The notes under the pieces were generated by a model. The model did not search any database, had not been told where the DNA came from, and saw nothing but the letters and a program-made list of their open reading frames with translations. A stretch of DNA of 64,000 nt from NCBI GenBank assembly GCA_018821715.1, contig JAHJLN010000394.1:1-64000 (forward strand). Reading direction: 5' to 3'. The translations under genes were made by a program, and so were the position numbers. Below are positions 47,102-56,705 of this stretch, one piece after another. The DNA is from Pseudomonadota bacterium. Its GTDB lineage: Bacteria > Desulfobacterota > Desulfobacteria > Desulfobacterales > Desulfobacteraceae. Position 1 is the first letter of the stretch, and every line of letters starts with the position of its first letter.

Positions 47102-48457
47102 ATGAACCCTGGAATTTTTAGAGAATATGACATAAGGGGTATTGTTGGCAAAGATATTATGGAAGAGGATGTGGTAAGCATCGGGAAAGCTTATGGCAGC
47201 CTTTTAAACAAACTCAATAAGAAAACCGTATCAGTTGGACGAGATTGCAGGCAGTCTTCTGAAAAATTTTCAGAACTCTTTATCAAAGGAATCCTCTCAA
47301 CAGGTTGCGATGTTATTGATATCGGCACCTGTCCCACACCGGTTCTGTACTTTTCCATCCAGCACCTGGGACTTGAAGGCGGCGCCATGGTGACAGCAAG
47401 CCATAATCCGCCTGAATATAACGGTTTTAAACTGATGAGCGGTGAAGATTCCATTCACAGCCAGGGATTACAGGATGTTCGCATTATTGCTGAAAACAAT
47501 GCCTTTGTTACAGGGGAAGGAAAGCTGAGCCGACAAGATGTCATCACGCCCTATAAAGCGTTTCTTTTAAAGAATATCCTCATTAAACACCCCATTAAAA
47601 TAGGGATAGATGCCGGAAATGGCACCGGAGGGATGACGGCGCTGCCGGTCTTAAAGGAACTTGGGTGTGAAGTGCATGATATCTATTGTGATATGGATGG
47701 AACATTTCCCAACCATGAAGCAGATCCTACACAGAAAAAAAATCTTCTCGACCTGATAAAACTGGTGAAAAAAAAAAAACTTGACCTGGGGGTCGGATAT
47801 GATGGAGATGCTGACAGAATCGGTGTTGTGGACAAAAATGGTTCGGTGATCTACGGAGATCAGCTCATGGTGATCTATGCCAGGGAAATTCTTAAGCGGC
47901 ATCCCGGGTCAACCTTTATCTCGGAAGTCAAATGCTCCATGGTCATGTATGATGATATTCGAAACCATGGCGGCAATGCCATCATGTGGCGAACCGGGCA
48001 CTCGCTGATTAAAAAGAAAATGAAAGAGGAGAATGCAGCCCTGGCCGGTGAAATGAGCGGGCATATGTTCTTTAAGGACAGGTACCTCGGGTTTGACGAT
48101 GCCCTTTACGCGACCTGCCGCCTGCTTGAAATCATGGCAGATACAGGCCTTGGTGTGGATGAACTGATCCAGGACCTTCCCAAAACCTTTACAACACCTG
48201 AAATCCGTGTGGATTGCCCGGACGAGATCAAATTTGATGTGGTCAATAAAATTGTTGCCCAATTTAAAGCCAAGCAACAGGTCATTGATATTGACGGGTT
48301 AAGAGCGGTGTACGATGACGGATGGGGACTTGTCAGGGCTTCCAATACCCAGCCGGCCCTGGTCCTGCGATTCGAAGCATTGAGCGAAAAAAGACGGGAT
48401 GAAATAAGAAATGAAATTGAATCTGCGTTAAAAATCATCATAAAGGAGATAAGATAA
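47102..48457 (+). CDS. Phosphomannomutase/phosphoglucomutase
   Basis: FREYDIRGIVG; MVTASHNPPEYNGFK; GYDGDADRIGVVD; GEMSGHMFF. Confidence 0.95.
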   Translation: MNPGIFREYDIRGIVGKDIMEEDVVSIGKAYGSLLNKLNKKTVSVGRDCRQSSEKFSELFIKGILSTGCDVIDIGTCPTPVLYFSIQHLGLEGGAMVTASHNPPEYNGFKLMSGEDSIHSQGLQDVRIIAENNAFVTGEGKLSRQDVITPYKAFLLKNILIKHPIKIGIDAGNGTGGMTALPVLKELGCEVHDIYCDMDGTFPNHEADPTQKKNLLDLIKLVKKKKLDLGVGYDGDADRIGVVDKNGSVIYGDQLMVIYAREILKRHPGSTFISEVKCSMVMYDDIRNHGGNAIMWRTGHSLIKKKMKEENAALAGEMSGHMFFKDRYLGFDDALYATCRLLEIMADTGLGVDELIQDLPKTFTTPEIRVDCPDEIKFDVVNKIVAQFKAKQQVIDIDGLRAVYDDGWGLVRASNTQPALVLRFEALSEKRRDEIRNEIESALKIIIKEIR

Positions 48458-48493
48458 GATTTTGAAATTCTAACCTCTTATCTTTAAAATTAT

Positions 48494-50356
48494 ATGGAGT
48501 TATCGGTACAGCAGCAGGATGCAGTAAATCATACCGGCTCCCCGGCACTTGTTGTTGCGGGAGCCGGTTCAGGTAAAACCCGAACCTTAACGGCAAAGTT
48601 CTCACACCTTGTCAACCAGGGCCATGATCCCAAGAGGATTCTTGCCATTACGTTTACAAACAAGGCTGCCGACGAGATGAAGTCCCGGCTTATTAACATG
48701 ACAGGGTTGAATCATCAAAGTTTTCAATGGGTAAGAACCTATCATTCCGCCTGTCTGATGATTTTAAAAAAACATTGCCAAATTTTGGGGTACACCTCCC
48801 CTATCCAGGTATTTTCAGTTTACCAGCAGGAAAAGCTGGCCAAAGAACTCTGCGTAAAAAACAATATTGAAAAAAAAAATGCCAATAAGATTTTATCTTT
48901 CATCTCACGGGCAAAAAATTTTGGAAATCCAGAAAAATTTTTTGATTTAAAACCCGCTTTTTTCAATATCAACATTAAAGATCTGTTTGTCCAATATGAA
49001 TTACGGTTAAAAGAGATGAACAGTGTGGATTTTGATAATATCCTTTTAAAAGCAAGAGATCTGTTAAGGGATAGAAAAGAAATCCGGGACTTTTATCAAA
49101 AATATTTTTCCTATATTCTTGTGGATGAATACCAGGACACCAATAACCTCCAGGACGATTTAACCAACCTGCTGTTGGGCGAACACCGGAATCTTTTCTG
49201 TGTGGGGGATGACTGGCAGGCTGTTTATGGATTCAGAGGGTCCAATGTAAATCATTTTTTAGGGTTTTCTGAAAAATACAGGGATTCAAAAATTTTCAGG
49301 CTGGAGGAAAATTATCGATCTGCAGATGAAATTGTCCAGGCGGCAAATGATTTAATCGATTACAACCCGGATAAAATGGATAAAAAATGTTTTTCTAAAA
49401 AAAAGGGTGGCGTAGTTGAAATTTATGATTTTATATCAGATTCCCATGAAGCTGAATGGGTCGCCAGAAGAATCAAGGGATTGAATCGGCAGGGCCTTGG
49501 AATCGGCTATGATAAAATGGCCGTGGTCTACCGGACAAAATTTTGTTCCCTTCCCTTTGAAAGAATTTTCAGAGCATACAGAATCCCCTACAGTTTGAGG
49601 GGATCACAGGGGTTTTTTGAAAGAATGGAAGTCCTGGATATTAATTCTTATCTGAGTGCTGCATTTTTCCCCAACGATGATGTCTCCTTTGAACGGATCA
49701 TCAATACGCCGAAAAGGGGAATCGGACCGTCAATGATTAAAAAAATGGCCGTCATGAGAACCGAAAGGGTCAGTCTTCAGGATGCGGCAAGGATAATGGT
49801 CCAGGATCGGGTGCTTACCAGTAAACTCCATGATAATCTTTCCCAGGTTCTTAACCTCCTGGATGAAATTGTCGATCTGGCTCCTGCAAGGGCCATGGAG
49901 GTTGTGATAGAAAAAACCGGATATTTTGAATACCTGGAGAAAAAAACAAAAACAAAGGATGAGTTGATTTCAAAAAAAGAAAATATTGAGCAATTGATCT
50001 ATACGGCCCGGGCAAAGAATGATCTTCTGGAATATCTTGAGGAGGCCGCGTTGATCCGGGAAGACAAGGAAGATGAGGAGGAGTCCGATTCATCAGGCGT
50101 ATCGCTTCTCACCATCCATTCTGCCAAAGGGTTGGAATATGATACTGTATTTATTGTGGGGTGCGAAGAACGCCTGTTCCCCCATTGGCGGTCCATTGAT
50201 GCAGGAGATAATGCTGTTTTTGAGGAAAGACGTCTGATGTATGTTGCAATGACCAGGGCCGAACGGTTTTTATACCTGACACATTCCCATTACAGAAAAG
50301 GCGAGTTTGCAACCCAGAGTCGATTTATTGATCAGATTCAGGAGTGTTTATCCTAA
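48494..50356 (+). CDS. UvrD/PcrA-family ATP-dependent helicase
   Basis: VVAGAGSGKTRTL; ITFTNKAADEM; LVDEYQDTN; LEENYRS; LLTIHSAKGLEYDTVFIVGCEE; RRLMYVAMTRA. Confidence 0.96.
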   Translation: MELSVQQQDAVNHTGSPALVVAGAGSGKTRTLTAKFSHLVNQGHDPKRILAITFTNKAADEMKSRLINMTGLNHQSFQWVRTYHSACLMILKKHCQILGYTSPIQVFSVYQQEKLAKELCVKNNIEKKNANKILSFISRAKNFGNPEKFFDLKPAFFNINIKDLFVQYELRLKEMNSVDFDNILLKARDLLRDRKEIRDFYQKYFSYILVDEYQDTNNLQDDLTNLLLGEHRNLFCVGDDWQAVYGFRGSNVNHFLGFSEKYRDSKIFRLEENYRSADEIVQAANDLIDYNPDKMDKKCFSKKKGGVVEIYDFISDSHEAEWVARRIKGLNRQGLGIGYDKMAVVYRTKFCSLPFERIFRAYRIPYSLRGSQGFFERMEVLDINSYLSAAFFPNDDVSFERIINTPKRGIGPSMIKKMAVMRTERVSLQDAARIMVQDRVLTSKLHDNLSQVLNLLDEIVDLAPARAMEVVIEKTGYFEYLEKKTKTKDELISKKENIEQLIYTARAKNDLLEYLEEAALIREDKEDEEESDSSGVSLLTIHSAKGLEYDTVFIVGCEERLFPHWRSIDAGDNAVFEERRLMYVAMTRAERFLYLTHSHYRKGEFATQSRFIDQIQECLS

Positions 50357-50373
50357 AGTAAAAAAGGAATAAG

Positions 50374-51642
50374 ATGGCCCGCTTTTTTTGGGTTAAAGAA
50401 TCGCTGCCACAGCTTGTGATAAAGCTGTTCAAAAACGGAAAGGCCAGTATTCCTTCTGATCAGAAAGGCGTCTTTATCACCCTGTTTTTTGCCATTTTTA
50501 CAACCGTAACAGGGGTTGGAATCGTGGTGCCGCTGCTGCCGATATACGCCAATAATCTGGGGGCCACCGGCGTGTATGTGGGTATGATATTCGGCTCGTT
50601 TTCCATATCCAGAATCTTTCTTCTGCCTGTTTTCGGACGGCTGTCCGACCGGAATGGGCGAAAGCCATTTATTGTGGCCGGGTTATTTGCCTATACACTG
50701 ATTTCCATTGCATTTATTTTTTCAAAAAACGTAGAAACATTGATTGTACTGCGGTTTATCCAGGGTGCGGCATCTGCCATGATCATGCCGGTGGTTCAGG
50801 CATATGTGGGTGAAATAACACCGGCGGGAACTGAAGGATATTCCATGGGCCTGTTTAACCTGTCCATGTTCTTGAGTTTGAGTCTGGGGCCTTTGATGGG
50901 GGGCACGATAAAAGATATATGGTCTCTTGATGCCGCCTTTGTCTGCATGGGACTGCTGTCCGGCACCGGGCTTTTATTATGTATTTTTTTTCTGCCCAAA
51001 GTTTCTGACGAAAAAGTTAAACATTCAAAAAATGAAATTATGCCCTGGTCGTATCTTTTAAAAGACAGAGATATTATTTCCATTTTTATGTTCAGATATG
51101 CCTACACCGCCTGCATTGGTGTCATCTGGTGTTTCCTTCCCCTGTTTGCAGATACCCAGTTTGGTCTTTCCGGGTCACTAACCGGCATGCTTGTCACGCT
51201 GGGGGTGTTTGTATCAGGACTTCTGCAGCTTCCCATGGGATATGCCGCCGACAGGGCAAACAAAAAAATAATGGTCATTTCAGGCGGCATACTTTCAACC
51301 ATTGGGATGGTGCTGCCCTATTTTGCATCCTCTTTTCATGACCTTTTAATTGCAGTTACAATATTTGGCATCGGCGGTGGCATTTCAATGCCGGCCATTA
51401 TGGCCTATGCTGTTGTAAAAGGGGATGAGAAAAACGCCATGGGATCGGTCATATCCATCCTGACGGTTGCTCACAGCCTGGGAATGCTGACAGGTTCAAT
51501 GGCTGCCGGGCTTGCCATGGATTTTTTAAGTTTGAGACTCTCTTTTCCGTGCGGAACGATCATCATGGCCACAGGAACGCTGGCGTTCCTTATCCTGTCA
51601 GGCAAAAAGATGAATGCAAAAAAACAGCTTCCCAAAAATTAA
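50374..51642 (+). CDS. MFS transporter
   Basis: About 12 TM segments; GRLSDRNGRKPFIVAG motif A; VVPLLPIYANNLGATG. Confidence 0.93.
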   Translation: MARFFWVKESLPQLVIKLFKNGKASIPSDQKGVFITLFFAIFTTVTGVGIVVPLLPIYANNLGATGVYVGMIFGSFSISRIFLLPVFGRLSDRNGRKPFIVAGLFAYTLISIAFIFSKNVETLIVLRFIQGAASAMIMPVVQAYVGEITPAGTEGYSMGLFNLSMFLSLSLGPLMGGTIKDIWSLDAAFVCMGLLSGTGLLLCIFFLPKVSDEKVKHSKNEIMPWSYLLKDRDIISIFMFRYAYTACIGVIWCFLPLFADTQFGLSGSLTGMLVTLGVFVSGLLQLPMGYAADRANKKIMVISGGILSTIGMVLPYFASSFHDLLIAVTIFGIGGGISMPAIMAYAVVKGDEKNAMGSVISILTVAHSLGMLTGSMAAGLAMDFLSLRLSFPCGTIIMATGTLAFLILSGKKMNAKKQLPKN

Positions 51643-52475
51643 GCTTCCCGGCCCCTTATTTTTTGTTTAAAATAGTCGATCCAGGCTCTGTTTTCAGCCA
51701 TGGACACTGATTTTTCAGGCAGATTCTCATCCGGTTTGCGGTTGAGTCTAAATAATTTTTCCTTCAAACCCGGATGATAGTAAAGGAATTCACACTGTCT
51801 GACATTGTGCTTTAAAAAAAAACCAGCCAGCGCATCGAGATTTTCAGGGGTTGCCACAAAATTTGGAATCAAGGGTATCCGCGGCACCACCAGAATATCG
51901 TGCAAAAGAAGCTGGACAAAATTTTCAAGGATGAGTTGATTTGATTTTCCCAGCAGACGGGTGTGGGCTTCATTGTCCATTATCTTGAAATCAAAGTAGA
52001 TGACATCAATATGGGGCAAAAGGGTTAAAGCAAACTGATCAAAATCAAAATACCCGCAGGTTTGCACGGCAATGTGGATGTTTTGTGCTTTTAATATCGG
52101 CATCACCCGGGACAGATACCCGATAAAACTTAAGGCCTCTCCCCCGGAAAACGTTACCCCGCCCCCGGATGTCTCATAATAGGGTTTATCCTGTAAAATA
52201 AGCTCTGCCAGCTGTTTGGCAGGGTATCTTTTTCCAATATCCTGCCGGGCGAGGGTAAAGCAGTCCTTCCCGTTTTCACAGTTCCCGCACTGGATACAAT
52301 CTTCCGGAGAAAAAAAGGTCTGCACTTTATAGTCCTGTGATTCCGGATTATGACACCAGGGACAGCACAGGGGGCACCCTTTGAAAAACACAGTAGTCCT
52401 GACACCCGGCCCATCAACAAAGGAAGCTCTGGCAATATCAAAAATCAGGGGGTCTGGATGGGTCGTGATCGTCAT
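51639..52475 (-). CDS. Glycyl-radical enzyme activating protein (radical SAM)
   Basis: ASFVDGPGVRTTVFFKGCPLCCPWCHNPES (CxxxCxxC); ferredoxin-like CIQCGNCENGKDC; SGGGVTFSGGEALSF. Confidence 0.94.
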   Translation of the reverse strand: MTITTHPDPLIFDIARASFVDGPGVRTTVFFKGCPLCCPWCHNPESQDYKVQTFFSPEDCIQCGNCENGKDCFTLARQDIGKRYPAKQLAELILQDKPYYETSGGGVTFSGGEALSFIGYLSRVMPILKAQNIHIAVQTCGYFDFDQFALTLLPHIDVIYFDFKIMDNEAHTRLLGKSNQLILENFVQLLLHDILVVPRIPLIPNFVATPENLDALAGFFLKHNVRQCEFLYYHPGLKEKLFRLNRKPDENLPEKSVSMAENRAWIDYFKQKIRGREA

Positions 52476-53005
52476 GCCGAAGGGCTTAACAGGTCCTTGA
52501 AATTATTCATTCCCAGAAGTTCGGGGATCAGCCACAACAGGTATACGAATTTAAACAGATAGTTCAGATTCCCGGAAACACTCAACTGGTTGTTCAGCAT
52601 CCCTGCAATAACATCTGTATTCCCGGACAAAAGAAAATCAGCCATGGCCTTTCCGTCTTTAAACGTCACCGTGGTTGTCGGGTTGTCGACCGCCCTGTCT
52701 TTAACCTCCATTCCGTCTTTTTGGGTTAAAAATACAGGAATTTTTTTAAATATCGCAGAAACATCGATTTTTTTATCCTGGCTGTTGATGACATAGGTGC
52801 CTGTAAAATCCTTGATGTTCTTTCGATAGTCTTTGTTAAAAAGAAACAACAGGCTCATGGCCTGGAGCAGAAGATAGAGCAGCTTATCCATGGCTTCTCC
52901 GGCAGCCTGGGTTTCTATCTGTGTTTTCAGTGTTTTCAGTTTATCTTCAATCAATGACATTTGTATTGTTTTTGAGTGACCTTCAAGTGTTTTTATAAAA
53001 TCCAT
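52472..53005 (-). CDS. SCP2-like small protein associated with the glycyl-radical enzyme
   Basis: DNPTTTVTFKDGKAMADFLLSGNTDVIAGMLNNQLSVSGNLNYLFKF resembles an SCP2 sterol-carrier fold; 4-bp overlap with the activase gene. Confidence 0.6.
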   Translation of the reverse strand: MDFIKTLEGHSKTIQMSLIEDKLKTLKTQIETQAAGEAMDKLLYLLLQAMSLLFLFNKDYRKNIKDFTGTYVINSQDKKIDVSAIFKKIPVFLTQKDGMEVKDRAVDNPTTTVTFKDGKAMADFLLSGNTDVIAGMLNNQLSVSGNLNYLFKFVYLLWLIPELLGMNNFKDLLSPSA

Positions 53006-53023
53006 TTCAGACTCCTTTTAAAA

Positions 53024-55474
53024 TCATAAAGGGACAAATTCTCCGGTCTCAAGGTTGTACTGGCTACGCATGATCAATTCGTCTTTCATTGCCTCATTCA
53101 AGGATTTGAAATATGCTGAATATCCAGATACCCGGACCAGAAGATGGGGATGACTGTCAGGATCAGCCTTGGCGTCTTTCAAGGTCTGATAATCCTGGAT
53201 ATTAAACTGAACCTGCTGACCGCCGTTGTTCATGTAGGTTTGAACAATACTGCCAAAACGATCCACATTTTCAGGGGAACATTGAACAGGAGAATATTTC
53301 ATGTTCAGGGCATAGGCACCGGGGGTATGCTGGCTGTTCAGGCCGGCAACCGAATCCAGGGCCGTGGTCAGCCGGGTATCAATTTGTGAAGAGGGGGTAA
53401 TGCCGCTGGAAAAGGGTACGTTTGCTTTTCTCCCGCTGGGCAGAGCGCCTGTTACGCTGCCATATCCCGCATGATTTGTCATTGTCCAGTAGGCGACCCG
53501 GTAATTGCCGCCACGATAATTCTTCTGGTCATTGAATACCTCATATCCAAGATCGATCAATTTTCGGGACATTTCAACGGCAACAGGATGGGAGGTGCCA
53601 TACTTGGGTGCCTTGTTTTTGAGATATGCTTCAAGTAATTTATTGCCCGTAAAATTATGATCAACTGCTGCCACCATCTCGGCAAGGGTCAGCTTCATGT
53701 CGGTATTGTTTTCATTAAAACACACATCCTTTATGGCGCAAAGGGAATCGCAGACATCGGGGAACCCGATATGGGTAACGCCAGACGAATTATAGACAGC
53801 TCCGCCGAAAATCAGGTCACAGCCCTTGTCCATGGGTCCCTTAAACAGGGCGGACAGTAATGGGGTGGTTAGAATCTCCTGGTGCATTTTTCCATAGGTG
53901 TTGTTTAATGAAACCGCATTTTGGGCCATCAGCCGTGTCTGTTCCTTATAGGCTGAAAAAAAGTCATCAAAGGTATTAAAATCTTCCGGGTTGCCGGTGG
54001 CTTTCCAGAGCGGCTGGTCTCCTGTGACCGTTGTCCGGCCGTTATGAAGTGCCATATACAAAATCGTATACATCATCATGAAAATTGAGGAGCTTGCGCT
54101 GTAATCCCTTCCTGCGCTTCCCAGTTCTACACATCCGATGACCGCGTAATCCCGGGCATGTTCCAGGGTCTCTCCCTGGTTGACAAGGGTCTTGATATTC
54201 TCGATGTCGTTGAAAAAAGCAGGAATAGCCTTATTGGTCAGTATGACCCTGCTGACTTCATTTCGATAGTCCTTTGAATTTTTTTGGGGGTGAAATCTTG
54301 CATTTACATTGGGGTCCCGGATGGGTAACAGTTCAGTGACTTTCAATAAAACATAGGTCAGTTCATTGACCGCGTCATTCCCCTCTTTGTCCACACCGCC
54401 AAGGGTGATGGCAGGAACTGCTCCTGCACCGCCGAACAGCTTTTCCGCAGCTTGCGGGACAAGATTGACGTTATCGGCCAGCTTAAACCATAACGACCCT
54501 GAAATATTCAGTGCCTCGTCAATGGAAAGATCGCCGGATTCATAGTCTTTGATGAAATACGGGTACAGGATCTGGTCCAGACGTCCGGGATTGATGGCCA
54601 TGTTTGAATTTTCAGCAAACACGCAAACCTGGCAGATCCAGAGTGAATTCACGGCTTCATGAAACGTCCTGGCCGGTTTCAGCGGAACCTGTTTACAGAT
54701 TTTCGCCATGCGCTGCAAATTCTTTTTTCGTTTTGGGTCGGTTTCTGTTTCAGCTTTTTTTGCAGCTTCCCTGGAAATATTAGCGGCATAATCGATTATT
54801 CCCTGTAAGGCAATTCTGACAGACTGGTAAAAAACCAATTTTTCTTTATCATCTTGGTGTTCTGCTTCCTTTAATGCTGCCTCATCCATCATCGCCTGGA
54901 TTCCTTTTTTCAGGACCAGTTCATAGCAGGGCGTGGTATGTGAAATGGTCGCAGCTTTGGAGATGGTATAGATGATCATTTTTTCCAGAAGACTCTGGCG
55001 AAAGGGGTCCTTTTTTCGAACCGCTTCAGACATTGATTTTTCCATCCAATAGGGAAAGACATCAAAATTAAGGATCTTAGCATCCGCTTTGTCCAGGATC
55101 TGGGGATTTTCATCTCTTGTACTGATGCTCCCCAGTTCAGGCCAGATACTCAACCCAAAAAATTCAGGATATAGCGGCGCTCCCAGAGCCTTGCCCGTTG
55201 TTGCCCCGCCAAGCATATTGTTGTCATGGAAAACAATTTTGCGGTTGGACAAATAGCTGCTGATGGCCTGTGCTCTTCTGATGGCCATGGGGCTGTTCAA
55301 CCCTTCTGTTTTTTTAAGATGGGCCGTCATATAGTGTGCCCGTTCAATATCAACTTTTGCAACAGCACCATAGTGCAGTTCCAAAAGGGTATCCAGCAGG
55401 GGAAGATCTTTTTTCAGGCTGCCGGGAGTATAGTCTTTGAGTTGTTGTCTGACTTGTTCTATTTTTTCATACAT
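53024..55474 (-). CDS. Glycyl-radical enzyme (PFL/glycerol-dehydratase superfamily), C-x-E eliminase/decarboxylase type, substrate unknown
   Basis: Active-site AVIGCVELGSAGRDY; C-terminal glycyl loop LLVRVSGYSAYFKSLNEAMKDELIMRSQYN. Confidence 0.93.
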   Translation of the reverse strand: MYEKIEQVRQQLKDYTPGSLKKDLPLLDTLLELHYGAVAKVDIERAHYMTAHLKKTEGLNSPMAIRRAQAISSYLSNRKIVFHDNNMLGGATTGKALGAPLYPEFFGLSIWPELGSISTRDENPQILDKADAKILNFDVFPYWMEKSMSEAVRKKDPFRQSLLEKMIIYTISKAATISHTTPCYELVLKKGIQAMMDEAALKEAEHQDDKEKLVFYQSVRIALQGIIDYAANISREAAKKAETETDPKRKKNLQRMAKICKQVPLKPARTFHEAVNSLWICQVCVFAENSNMAINPGRLDQILYPYFIKDYESGDLSIDEALNISGSLWFKLADNVNLVPQAAEKLFGGAGAVPAITLGGVDKEGNDAVNELTYVLLKVTELLPIRDPNVNARFHPQKNSKDYRNEVSRVILTNKAIPAFFNDIENIKTLVNQGETLEHARDYAVIGCVELGSAGRDYSASSSIFMMMYTILYMALHNGRTTVTGDQPLWKATGNPEDFNTFDDFFSAYKEQTRLMAQNAVSLNNTYGKMHQEILTTPLLSALFKGPMDKGCDLIFGGAVYNSSGVTHIGFPDVCDSLCAIKDVCFNENNTDMKLTLAEMVAAVDHNFTGNKLLEAYLKNKAPKYGTSHPVAVEMSRKLIDLGYEVFNDQKNYRGGNYRVAYWTMTNHAGYGSVTGALPSGRKANVPFSSGITPSSQIDTRLTTALDSVAGLNSQHTPGAYALNMKYSPVQCSPENVDRFGSIVQTYMNNGGQQVQFNIQDYQTLKDAKADPDSHPHLLVRVSGYSAYFKSLNEAMKDELIMRSQYNLETGEFVPL

Positions 55475-55549
55475 ATCAAACCTCCATTATTGAAAATGCT
55501 TCAAGGTTCACGATATTGCCGATATCACCAATAATTGAACTGCATCTTG

Positions 55550-56662
55550 TCAGGCCACACAGATGCCATAGTCCGGGAGAATTTTTCTGGTGATATCAAT
55601 TCTGTGAATCTGCAGCGCATCATGAAACAGTTTCCAGTCAGTGTCCATGAACTCAGGGGTAAACCTAAACAGCTCAATTTTTGTCTCCACTTCCCTTTTC
55701 GTATCCAGGGCCTTATGCTTCCATGACCCCATACCCTTGGGGATATATGATAAAACCTCCCTGCCCCTTTCAGCAAAACCAAACTCTCCGTTGGCAATGG
55801 AATCCAGCCATTTTCTGTGCCGGTCTTCACCGTCTTCGTCTTCAAAGGTCAGAAAATTCTCCTTGATTTTTTCAAGATCTTGTTTGGGTATCCTGTCTGC
55901 GGCTGTCAGTTCATACCCGGGATTTTTCATTTGATAGCATACCATGGCCTTATGGATTCTTTCTACTGCTGCCATAAAAATATCCGTGTTATCCCGCTTG
56001 ATTGTTTCCCCTTCTTCATTTTCATATTCCCATTTCAAAAAAGGCATATCCGGGCAGGTCAATGCCGCACCATGACCCAGGGGGAAGACATCGCTGACCA
56101 CTTTGTTTTTTGCCTTGTCAAACATATCACCGAAATAGTCGGATAATTTTTCCATAAGACTGGCGGAATCTTCATCCTGTTTCTTTAAGTCTTTGACCAC
56201 ATTAATTTTATGGTTAATCCCTGCAAATCCCTGGTGGGCAAAGGTGTCTGCCAGGACATGCATGGTGATGCCCAACCGATGAAGGCCATATTCTTTATCA
56301 TGACTTGCGATGCAGTAGTTTACCATATCCTCTGCAACATGGCTGTCCGGGTAACAGACCAGCTTGTTAACAAAACTGCCGGCAGGATTATCCCCTGCCT
56401 TTTCACCGCCATTTCCCGGCAGAAAATGAAACGGAACCCAGGCGAAGTGATTGGCCAGCTCATCAAAATTACGATAATCCAGCATTTTATGGGCTGAACT
56501 GATCCTGCTGTACATGGCTTTGTTTCTAAATTTTATGGTTCCTGAATTCACGGCATCATCCACATACTGGGCACAATAGCTGATAATTTCGGCTTGTGCT
56601 GCTGAAAACTTTGCCAGACGTGCGGCAACATAGGTAACCCCATGATGAAAATCAATTTGCAT
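55550..56662 (-). CDS. DUF6765-like protein, putative metal-dependent (phospholipase C/P1-nuclease-like) hydrolase
   Basis: MQIDFHHGVTYVAARLAKFSAAQAEIISYCAQYVDDAVN; HRLGITMHVLADTFAHQGFAGINH (HxxxDxxxH). Confidence 0.6.
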   Translation of the reverse strand: MQIDFHHGVTYVAARLAKFSAAQAEIISYCAQYVDDAVNSGTIKFRNKAMYSRISSAHKMLDYRNFDELANHFAWVPFHFLPGNGGEKAGDNPAGSFVNKLVCYPDSHVAEDMVNYCIASHDKEYGLHRLGITMHVLADTFAHQGFAGINHKINVVKDLKKQDEDSASLMEKLSDYFGDMFDKAKNKVVSDVFPLGHGAALTCPDMPFLKWEYENEEGETIKRDNTDIFMAAVERIHKAMVCYQMKNPGYELTAADRIPKQDLEKIKENFLTFEDEDGEDRHRKWLDSIANGEFGFAERGREVLSYIPKGMGSWKHKALDTKREVETKIELFRFTPEFMDTDWKLFHDALQIHRIDITRKILPDYGICVA

Positions 56663-56705
56663 GATAATCCTCCTTGTTTAATTTTTAAAAAACCTGCATT
56701 AACGG

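Noticed and set aside
47768-47779. Run of 12 A in the phosphomannomutase gene as a possible programmed slippage site
   Set aside because: Frame continues normally through LVKKKKLDLGVGYDGDADR; no evidence for an alternative product
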